Of a DNA stretch of 43,808 nt, positions 24,240-31,197 are shown piece after piece. Under the pieces are notes generated by a model, which was not told the origin of the DNA, did not search any database, and was given only the letters and a program-made list of their open reading frames with translations. The stretch comes from Kiritimatiellia bacterium (GTDB taxonomy: Bacteria; Verrucomicrobiota; Kiritimatiellia; RFP12; DVOR01). Position numbers and translations under genes: made by a program. The stretch spans positions 1-43,808 of the forward strand of contig JAFYWN010000008.1 in the NCBI GenBank assembly GCA_017558005.1. The letters are read 5' to 3'. How positions within the stretch are numbered: the stretch's first letter is position 1; every line of letters begins with the position of its first letter.

Positions 24240-25079
24240 ATGAACGTCTTTACCACCTCCGCAGAAGTCCACGCATGGAGCATCGCGCAAAAGCGCGCCG
24301 GACGAACCGTGGCGCTCGTGCCAACGATGGGTTATCTGCATGAAGGTCACCTTTCGCTCATTCGCGAAGCCCGCAAACACTGCGATTGCGTCATTGTGAG
24401 CATCTTTGTGAACCCCACACAGTTCGCCCCCAATGAGGACTACGACGCCTATCCGCACAAGGAAGACGATGATATCGCCCTCTGCGAGGCAGAAGGTGCG
24501 GCGGCAGTCTTTTTACCGAATGCCGATGAAATGTATCCGCGCGATGCGAGCACTTGGGTGGAAGAAACCGTCCTTGCGAAGGGCTACTGCGGTGCGCAGC
24601 GTCCGATTCACTTCCGCGGCGTTTGCACCGTCGTGGCAAAGCTCTTCAATATTGCGGCGCCCGATGTGGCAGTCTTCGGTCAAAAAGACTTCCAACAGGT
24701 CGCCGTTATTCGCCGCATGGTGCGCGATCTCAACTTCCCCATTGAAATTATCCGCGCCCCCATTATTCGCGATGAAGACGGTTTGGCGAAATCTTCGCGC
24801 AATACCTACCTCACCGCAGATATGCGCAAACGCGCATTAAGCCTGAGCCGCGCCCTCTTCGCCGCCAAAGCGGCCGTAGACGCAGGCGAACGCAATGCCG
24901 CAGCCATTGAAGCAACGATTCGCGAAACGGTCACCGCTGAAGGATGGATTCCTGATTACGTAAATGTCATTGATACTGAAACACTTACGCCTTTACAAGA
25001 AGTCCTTCCTGGCACCTCCGCAATCCTTTTAGCCTGTCGTTGCGAAGGGATTCGCCTCATTGACAACATCCTCCTATAA
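24240..25079 (+). CDS. panC: Pantothenate synthetase
   Basis: This 279-residue cytoplasmic enzyme joins pantoate and beta-alanine with ATP to give pantothenate, the coenzyme A precursor. VPTMGYLHEGHLSLI carries the HIGH-like His34/His37. FVNPTQFAPNEDYDAYP, VAVFGQKDFQQ and the KSSRN loop are all present. Length is normal. GGAG (24227-24230) lies nine bases before the ATG. It is probably cotranscribed with metG; panB and panD are not in the window. Confidence 0.96.
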   Translation: MNVFTTSAEVHAWSIAQKRAGRTVALVPTMGYLHEGHLSLIREARKHCDCVIVSIFVNPTQFAPNEDYDAYPHKEDDDIALCEAEGAAAVFLPNADEMYPRDASTWVEETVLAKGYCGAQRPIHFRGVCTVVAKLFNIAAPDVAVFGQKDFQQVAVIRRMVRDLNFPIEIIRAPIIRDEDGLAKSSRNTYLTADMRKRALSLSRALFAAKAAVDAGERNAAAIEATIRETVTAEGWIPDYVNVIDTETLTPLQEVLPGTSAILLACRCEGIRLIDNILL

Positions 25080-25132
25080 AAGACAGCAGATGCAGAAATT
25101 AGAGAAAATCTTTGTAAAGACTCTAAAACTGC

Positions 25133-25161
25133 TTGCAAGTAACGAGACATTCCGCTAAACT
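25133..25161 (+). promoter_or_regulatory. Promoter of the coiled-coil protein gene
   Basis: TTGCAA (25133-25138) and TAAACT (25156-25161) are 17 bp apart. The small imperfect hairpin TTAGAG...CTCTAA (25099-25126) just upstream has no T-tract. Confidence 0.65.
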
Positions 25162-25208
25162 ATTAATTGTTGTGAGAGATTAGTACCTACAACACTTGAG
25201 GAAACATC

Positions 25209-26318
25209 ATGAACATTGTTTTGCGTATCTTGGTCATTTTGACCCTCGTCCTGAACGGCGTCGCACTTTGGTTTGCTATGGCTCTTTACGGTCAGCGCAA
25301 CCTCTTGATTGACCGTAATGTCAAGTTCCGCGACTTCACGATTCAAGTGGCAAAGACATTTGAAGCGGAAGAGCCCGTAGTTGAAAATACCGCAGCCAAC
25401 CACACTGCTCGCGATATTTCGCCCGTCACCCTCGCCAATGCTGACATCACGCCGGACCGCTCCGACTACTGGGAAAGCTATAAGGAAGGATATGAAAAGA
25501 TCGATAACAAGAGTTATCAGATCGCCAATCCTGACGACCTCAATGAAGTCTATATCCTCAATGCCGAAGGTAAGCCTGAAAAGGACTTCCAGGGCAATCC
25601 CGTCACCGATGGTGCTCCGATGGATGTCACGCTCAAGGAAGTGCTCAAGAAGGCAATGGATCAGCGCGCTCGCATGAACAACATCCGTGCACAGTTGACC
25701 AACATCCGCGAAGAATACGAAGACACCGTGGTTGAACTCAACGATGTGAAGAAGCAGGGTCGTGAATCCCTCAAGACCATCGCCGCGAAGGAAGAACAAA
25801 TCTCCACCCTCGAAGGCGAAAAGGCTCAGCTCGAAGGTCAGGTCACCGAACTCAAGGGTCAAGTGCAGACCCTCGAAGATGACAAGGTCGCTATGCAGGG
25901 TGACTTGGACAAGCTCGCTGAAGAACTTGAAACCGTCAAGGCTGAACGCGACACCTACAAGCAGACCCTTGACAAGATCGCTCAGCAGGGCACGCATGGT
26001 ATGAACTCTGACGCTGTGGTGGCCAACCTCTATGCAGGCGTCAAGGGTAAGGTTGTCCGCGTGGATAACAACTACAACTACTGCATCGTGGAACTCGATG
26101 AAGCTTCGATGGCCGAACTCATCGGCGAAGAAGGCGATAAGGAACTTCCCGAAATTGACTACTACGTCCGTCACGCAGGTGGCGCTGAAGATGCCGTGGT
26201 CGGTAAGATTCGTCTCCGCACGCTCACCAAGGACGCTGGCGTCGTGATCTGCGACATCCTCGTGGACTGGAAGCAGGGCGAAATCAAGAAGGGCGACGAA
26301 GTCTTCTATCTCGACTAA
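25209..26318 (+). CDS. Membrane-anchored coiled-coil protein of unknown function
   Basis: This 369-residue protein is not assigned to a family. One N-terminal membrane helix (residues about 4-26) is followed by an acidic region, a long coiled coil (about 145-265, heptads rich in E, K, L and Q such as LEGEKAQLEGQVTELKGQ) and a compact C-terminal beta domain (GVKGKVVRVDNNYNYCIVEL, GEIKKGDEVFYLD) that resembles a KOW/SH3-like barrel. The layout suggests a periplasmic scaffold, for example in envelope organisation; this is inference. AGGAAACATC precedes the ATG. It is monocistronic with its own promoter and terminator. Confidence 0.75.
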   Translation: MNIVLRILVILTLVLNGVALWFAMALYGQRNLLIDRNVKFRDFTIQVAKTFEAEEPVVENTAANHTARDISPVTLANADITPDRSDYWESYKEGYEKIDNKSYQIANPDDLNEVYILNAEGKPEKDFQGNPVTDGAPMDVTLKEVLKKAMDQRARMNNIRAQLTNIREEYEDTVVELNDVKKQGRESLKTIAAKEEQISTLEGEKAQLEGQVTELKGQVQTLEDDKVAMQGDLDKLAEELETVKAERDTYKQTLDKIAQQGTHGMNSDAVVANLYAGVKGKVVRVDNNYNYCIVELDEASMAELIGEEGDKELPEIDYYVRHAGGAEDAVVGKIRLRTLTKDAGVVICDILVDWKQGEIKKGDEVFYLD

Positions 26319-26341
26319 TCCTCGACTTCCTCAAAAGAAAC

Positions 26342-26370
26342 GCGCCGAGCAACCGCTCGGCGCTTCTTTT
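26342..26370 (+). terminator. Intrinsic terminator of the coiled-coil gene
   Basis: GCGCCGAGC (26342-26350) pairs perfectly with GCTCGGCGC (26355-26363), followed by TTCTTTTTT. Confidence 0.9.
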
Positions 26371-26430
26371 TTATCCTCATGTGCGCCACACTCCCTCCTC
26401 CTCTAAAAAATAGACTTCTACAAAATAAAA

Positions 26431-26459
26431 GTGACAACGTCCCTAAAAAGATGTATACT
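26431..26459 (+). promoter_or_regulatory. Promoter of the HzsA-like/SUMF1 gene
   Basis: GTGACA (26431-26436) and TATACT (26454-26459) are 17 bp apart. The Shine-Dalgarno CGGAGAA lies about 8 bases before the ATG at 26492. Confidence 0.65.
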
Positions 26460-26491
26460 ATTAATGTATCTTAAATACTCGGAGAACCATT

Positions 26492-29400
26492 ATGCGTTTG
26501 CCCCTTTTTCTTTCATTGCTGCTGGGAGCCACGGTGCTCTCTGCCGCAGAACTTACTGTACAGCAACGCTGTCTCGTGCGTGAACTTGAACGCATGAATC
26601 CCGCTGCGCTGACCCGTTTCGCCGACGATTGGGAAGAAACCTACGGCGAATCTAAGGAGTTGGCAGACTTGCGCGAACTCATTCAAGCCCTTCCCACGAA
26701 GAAGCAGAATGCATTAACTGCGATTCGCGTGCAGAATGACGATAGCGCGGCCAAAGCATTGACGTTGGAAGTGAAGCGCGTGATTTTGGCTCAGCCGCTC
26801 TTCAAGGATATGGAAATCCTCTCCACGAAGTATGACTACGGTGTCAATGCTCGTCGTCAGGGTGCACCGGGTCAGCCGAGCATGGCGTGCTACAACATGA
26901 TCGAAGCAAACCAAGGCCTCAATTCGCAGTTGGTGAAGATCTCCGACCTCACCGCCGAAACGCCGAAGGTTGAGACTATCTATGATTCGCCGCGCGCAAC
27001 GCTCTCCTGCGTGGACCTCCACTGGGATGCTGACAAGGTCTGCTTCATCAAGAAGGACCCCGCCGATGGCAACCGCATCAAACTCTGGGAACTTAAGCTC
27101 GATGGTAGCGCACCGAAGGCGGTCACCCCCGCAGGTGTGGATTATGACATCGGCGACGGATGCTTCCTGCCCGATGGCAAGTACATCGTTACGGCGACCG
27201 CCGCTGAGCAGGGTCTCCCCTGCGAATCGGGCCGTATGGCAATGACCAATACCTACCGTTATGACGCCGACTCTGGCAAGATGGAGCGTTTGACCTTTGA
27301 CCAAGACTCCAACTGGTCGCCCTGCGTGATGGAAGATGGTCGCGTGATGTTTGTGCGTTGGGAATACTGCGACCAGACGCACTTCTTTACGCGTATCGTG
27401 ATGACCATGCGCCCTGACGGCACCCGTCAGCTCGCCTACTTTGGTTCCAATGGCTTCTGGCCGAACCACTATGGTGACCCCTTGCCGATTCCTGGCGCAA
27501 ATGGCCGTTTTATCTGCGTAGCAACCGGTCACCACGCAAGCAAGTCAGGCCGCCTCGCCCTCTTCAATGTGGCAAAGGGCCGCGCCGAAGAGGCTGGCTG
27601 CGAACAGCTCTTGCCGGGTTGGAATCAACCCATCCCCGCGCGCATCGAAGACTATCTCTACTCGGGTGATTGGCCGCGCTTCCTCACCCCCTATCCGCTC
27701 GGCACCAATCCGACCAAGGATGGCGCAGGCAAGTACTTCCTCGCCGCCATGCGCGCCAGCAATGAAGACCTCTGGGGCATCTACCTCGTGGACGTCTTTG
27801 ACAATATGACCCTGCTCTGCCAGATTGAAGGCGCGTCGCTCACCGACCCGATTCGTCTGACCAAGCGCGTCACGCCGCCGATCTATCCCGATAGCCACAT
27901 CCCTGGCGAAAAGACCTGCACGGTGCACGTGGCCGACATTTACAAGGGCCCGGGCCTGCGTGGCGTTCCGCGCGGCACGGTCAAGTCTGTGCGTGTCTTC
28001 GCCTATCACTATGCCTATGTGAAGGCAGGTTCGCACGAAGGCGTGGGCACCGAATCCAGCTGGGATATGAAGTATGTGCTCGGCACGGCCCCCGTCAATC
28101 CGGACGGCTCGGTCTACTTCAAGGCTCCTGCTCACACGCCCATCTCCATCCAGCCCTTGGATGAAAATGGCCAGTCGATTCAGTTGATGCGTTCTTGGTT
28201 CGTGGGTATGCCGGGTGAAAAGGTCACGTGTATCGGTTGCCACGAAAGCGCCAACTCCATCTACAACGTGCCGCCGATGTTGAATAGCACCGCACCGGAA
28301 CTCACGCCTTGGGGTGGTAAGAGCCTCACGTGGAGCTTCATGCGTGATATCCAGCCCATCTTGACCCGCAAGTGCGCCGCTTGCCACAACGACTCCACCA
28401 CGGACACTGATATGACCATGGACGGTCCTTACGGTAAGCAGTCGCTCATCGGCCGCCGCCCGAACCTCGCCAACACCTCCCCTGTGGTGCTCCCCTACCG
28501 CGATGGTCTCCGTCCGGGTGGCGCAGGTGCCTTCACGCGTTCTTACCACGACCTCAATCCGTACGTGCGTCGTCCCGGTCCTGAAAGCGATAACCGTCTC
28601 TTGAATCCCGGCGAATATTCTGCCAACACCTCCGTGCTCATCCAGATGCTCAAGCGTGGCCACCACGGGGTGCAGTTGACCGAAGAGGAATACAAGAAGC
28701 TCTATACGTGGATTGACCTCAATGTGCCGTTCTGGGGCACGTGGACCGACTTCGCTCTCTTCTGGGCAAACGAATTCCACCGCAATTGGATCGGCATTCG
28801 TGGTCCCGAAATGCAGTTGCAGCGCATGAATGAATCGCGTGCACGTCGTGAAAAGTGGAATCAGCAGTACCAGGTCTCCAATATGGATGCTACCTTGGAA
28901 GCGGACCGCTATGACTTCGCAATGGCACAGAAGGATCTCGCCGCCATCACCCCTGAACTCCCCAATGGCAAGCGGCAGCGTCCCGCCACCCCCACCCTTG
29001 AGGGTTGGCCGCTCACCGATGTCAAGGCGCAACACGTTCAGGTTGGCATGCCGGGCGGCTCGCTCACCTTCTTGCGCATTCCCGCTGGTAAGTTCATCAT
29101 GGGTGACGCAAAGGGTTACTGCGATGAAACCCCGCACGTGGTGGAAATTAAGAAGCCCTTCCTTATGGCAGACATTGAAGTGCCGTTACGCAACTTCCGT
29201 AAATGGAAGCCCAACCACTACAATGGCTTCGTGGACGAACTCGGTAAGGACCACACCACGCCGGGCATCAACCTCATGGACAATGAATGGTGGCCTGCCG
29301 TGCGCGTCTCTTGGCAGGAAGCCCAGGACTACTGCAAGTGGCTCTCCGAACAGACGGGTCGCAAGTTCCGTCTGCCCACCGAAGCAGAATGGGAATGGGC

Positions 29401-29827
29401 CGCTCGTGGTGGCACAGACACGCCCTTCTTCTGGGGTGATGAAAATGCTAACTTCGCACCTTACGCCAACCTCGCCGATAAGGCTCTGGATAAGCTGCCC
29501 AATCAGCGTCAGACGCTCAACTACTACCTCCGCGATATGCGCTATGACGATGGTAAGATGGCCCTCTCCATCACGGGTAAGAGCCGCGCCAACGCCTTCG
29601 GCTTGAAGGATATGATTGGTAATGCTGCTGAATGGACTCAGTCCGCCTATGCTCCCTATCCTTACGCAGAGGATGGCCGTAATACGCCCGCGAAGGATGC
29701 AGAAGTGGTGGCACGTGGTGGCGCATGGGACCTCCTCCCGCGCTTCAGCCGCGTCTCCCTGCGCGTACACTACCCGCAGTGGCAGCGCGTGGCAAACGTC
29801 GGCATCCGCCTCGTCTGCGAAGAATAA
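26492..29827 (+). CDS. Exported di-haem HzsA-like protein fused to SUMF1/FGE-like domain
   Basis: This 1111-residue protein is exported by a signal peptide (residues 1-19, ending VLSAAE). Residues about 80-480 look like a beta-propeller with repeated strands (YDIGDGCFLPDGKYIV, NWSPCVMEDGRVMFVRWEY). Next comes a segment with two c-type haem motifs, CIGCH (580-584) and CAACH (628-632), as in proteins annotated as hydrazine-synthase-alpha-related in planctomycetes and verrucomicrobia. Residues about 850-1111 form a SUMF1/FGE-type fold (FRLPTEAEWEWAARGG, NAAEWT, RGGAWD). The two active-site cysteines of formylglycine-generating enzymes are absent: RGGAW is followed by DLLPRFSR. Sulfatase maturation is therefore unlikely. 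Actual hydrazine synthesis is also unlikely without the other subunits; an electron-transfer or glycan-related role is possible. Confidence 0.82.
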   Translation: MRLPLFLSLLLGATVLSAAELTVQQRCLVRELERMNPAALTRFADDWEETYGESKELADLRELIQALPTKKQNALTAIRVQNDDSAAKALTLEVKRVILAQPLFKDMEILSTKYDYGVNARRQGAPGQPSMACYNMIEANQGLNSQLVKISDLTAETPKVETIYDSPRATLSCVDLHWDADKVCFIKKDPADGNRIKLWELKLDGSAPKAVTPAGVDYDIGDGCFLPDGKYIVTATAAEQGLPCESGRMAMTNTYRYDADSGKMERLTFDQDSNWSPCVMEDGRVMFVRWEYCDQTHFFTRIVMTMRPDGTRQLAYFGSNGFWPNHYGDPLPIPGANGRFICVATGHHASKSGRLALFNVAKGRAEEAGCEQLLPGWNQPIPARIEDYLYSGDWPRFLTPYPLGTNPTKDGAGKYFLAAMRASNEDLWGIYLVDVFDNMTLLCQIEGASLTDPIRLTKRVTPPIYPDSHIPGEKTCTVHVADIYKGPGLRGVPRGTVKSVRVFAYHYAYVKAGSHEGVGTESSWDMKYVLGTAPVNPDGSVYFKAPAHTPISIQPLDENGQSIQLMRSWFVGMPGEKVTCIGCHESANSIYNVPPMLNSTAPELTPWGGKSLTWSFMRDIQPILTRKCAACHNDSTTDTDMTMDGPYGKQSLIGRRPNLANTSPVVLPYRDGLRPGGAGAFTRSYHDLNPYVRRPGPESDNRLLNPGEYSANTSVLIQMLKRGHHGVQLTEEEYKKLYTWIDLNVPFWGTWTDFALFWANEFHRNWIGIRGPEMQLQRMNESRARREKWNQQYQVSNMDATLEADRYDFAMAQKDLAAITPELPNGKRQRPATPTLEGWPLTDVKAQHVQVGMPGGSLTFLRIPAGKFIMGDAKGYCDETPHVVEIKKPFLMADIEVPLRNFRKWKPNHYNGFVDELGKDHTTPGINLMDNEWWPAVRVSWQEAQDYCKWLSEQTGRKFRLPTEAEWEWAARGGTDTPFFWGDENANFAPYANLADKALDKLPNQRQTLNYYLRDMRYDDGKMALSITGKSRANAFGLKDMIGNAAEWTQSAYAPYPYAEDGRNTPAKDAEVVARGGAWDLLPRFSRVSLRVHYPQWQRVANVGIRLVCEE

Positions 29828-29846
29828 GGGTTTTCCTAACAACAAC

Positions 29847-29878
29847 AAAAAGAGACACCGTCCGCGGTGTCTCTTTTT
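29847..29878 (+). terminator. Intrinsic terminator of the HzsA-like gene
   Basis: AAAAAGAGACACCG (29847-29860) pairs with CGGTGTCTCTTTTT (29864-29877). Confidence 0.9.
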
Positions 29879-29880
29879 TA

Positions 29881-30184
29881 TCGCATCCGCTAAGGTGCGC
29901 TTAACGCGCACTGTCGGCGCGGAGCACCGACCGCAGAACCCAAAGCCTTCGAAAATACTCCACACAGCACCCCCGAAGGAGCACACTCTACGCATCCCCT
30001 CCCACACCCCACCTCCGCGCTCCTCTCCTGCCCTTCTCTCCACAAAAAAGCCGGATGCGGGGAGAGAGAACCGCATCCAGCAGGTATATCTTTGTTTCGT
30101 CCGAAATTCTTTTAAACCATTAACATTAAGTTCATCTTAACTCAGCTTATCACCCTCTGTCTCGATGACATCGGGTGATGCAGG
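29881..30184. other. Convergent intergenic region
   Basis: No gene seen. Two adjacent small hairpins, GTGCGC/GCGCAC (29895-29911) and GTCGG/CCGAC (29913-29931), are followed by C-rich DNA and then the minus-strand terminator at 30043-30078. ATCACCC/GGGTGAT forms another hairpin near 30150-30180 just after the porin stop, without a T-run. Confidence 0.5.
30043..30078 (-). terminator. Terminator of the feoAB-porin transcript
   Basis: GGATGCGG (30053-30060) pairs with CCGCATCC (30071-30078). On the minus strand a T-run follows (plus-strand A-run 30043-30049). It lies about 105 bp beyond the porin stop. Confidence 0.7.
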
Positions 30185-31132
30185 TTAAAATTCGTAAGAG
30201 ATGCCAATGCCCGCGTAGGCGATGAATTGATCATCCTCCGTGGCTTCACGTGCAGCAGGGCCGACCTGTTGGTGGCAGGCGATGTATGGGGCAATGCTGA
30301 GACCTTCGAAGGGCGTGTAGGAGAGGTCCAATCGGGCAAATGCATCGCGGAACATCACTGCGCTATCCACCTCAAAGTCGGAGAGGTTACGATCCTTATT
30401 CGCGGCGGCGATGCCGATGGACGGCGTAAGGCAGAGCGTGCCCTCCTCCAGCCCAAGCTTCGCACCAATATCAAACTCATGCGACAACGAGAAGGTGGCG
30501 TAGATGCCGCCCTTGCCATCCCATTCGCCCTGAGTCGTCAATTGGTACTCCACGGACAAGGTGGGATTTAAAAAGTCATCTTCCAACCCGACTTTAAAGG
30601 TCAACCACTGTGCATTCGGATAGTCAAACCCTTCGGACGGCTTCTTGCACGAACGCGGGTGGTATTCGTAAGCATAGGTAAGTGAGGTGTTCAGGTTGCC
30701 GCCCAGCCACTCCTCTGTATCCCACGAACGCGAAAGCGTCACATAAGGATCCAATTCCATGTACTTCCAACGGCGATCATTGTATCCGCCCTCCTTCGCA
30801 CCATAATTCGTGGTGTCAAAAATAGCCTCTACGCCGACTGCGAGAGTAAAGTAATCTTCATGGCCAAAGGTCACCTCTGCGCCTGGCACAATAATCGCAT
30901 GCGGATTATCCACCAAGCCATAATAGACATACTTTGAGCGGAAATCTGCCCATACGCTGCCACCAAATTCCCAACCCGCCTCTTCTTCATCAAGCGCAAC
31001 GGCTTCATCCGCATCTGTTTCGCCACCGATTACGGGTTGATTATCTACTGCCACCTCAACAGGTGCGGCCATCATCGGCATCGCCCACCCAAACAGGGCA
31101 AGCATTGCCACCAGACTCGCACATTTCTTCAT
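30185..31132 (-). CDS. TorF-like outer-membrane beta-barrel protein (putative porin)
   Basis: This 315-residue protein has a signal peptide (about residues 1-22, ending MMAAP), an acidic linker and a chain of amphipathic beta-strands with alternating aromatic residues, ending in the outer-membrane signature YAGIGISYEF with terminal Phe. SVWADFRSKYVYYGLV near the start resembles the TorF family of putative porins. The ATG at 31132 is preferred over one nine codons earlier because GAAAGGAAAGACG precedes it. It lies 65 bp after feoB on the same strand with a hairpin but no T-run between, so readthrough is likely. Iron-related transport is a guess from context. Confidence 0.75.
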   Translation of the reverse strand: MKKCASLVAMLALFGWAMPMMAAPVEVAVDNQPVIGGETDADEAVALDEEEAGWEFGGSVWADFRSKYVYYGLVDNPHAIIVPGAEVTFGHEDYFTLAVGVEAIFDTTNYGAKEGGYNDRRWKYMELDPYVTLSRSWDTEEWLGGNLNTSLTYAYEYHPRSCKKPSEGFDYPNAQWLTFKVGLEDDFLNPTLSVEYQLTTQGEWDGKGGIYATFSLSHEFDIGAKLGLEEGTLCLTPSIGIAAANKDRNLSDFEVDSAVMFRDAFARLDLSYTPFEGLSIAPYIACHQQVGPAAREATEDDQFIAYAGIGISYEF

Positions 31133-31162
31133 CGTCTTTCCTTTCTTCAGCGTCTTCAATCA

Positions 31163-31189
31163 ATAGTGCCCCCATTCGATGGGCACTAT
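31163..31189 (-). other. Intercistronic hairpin between feoB and porin gene
   Basis: ATAGTGCCC (31163-31171) pairs with GGGCACTAT (31181-31189). Without a T-tract it is more likely an mRNA processing or stability element than a terminator, and could set different levels of FeoB and porin. Confidence 0.55.
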
Positions 31190-31197
31190 GTTCTTCT

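Noticed and set aside
27545..29137. Long antisense frames over the HzsA-like gene, metG (22095-23825), aspS (34392-36188) and the kinase (37912-39396)
   Set aside because: Same codon-bias shadow effect. No Shine-Dalgarno, promoter or recognisable domain supports any of them.
26492..29827. Functional hydrazine synthase or sulfatase-activating enzyme
   Set aside because: Hydrazine synthase needs beta/gamma subunits not found here, and the FGE-like domain lacks both catalytic cysteines.
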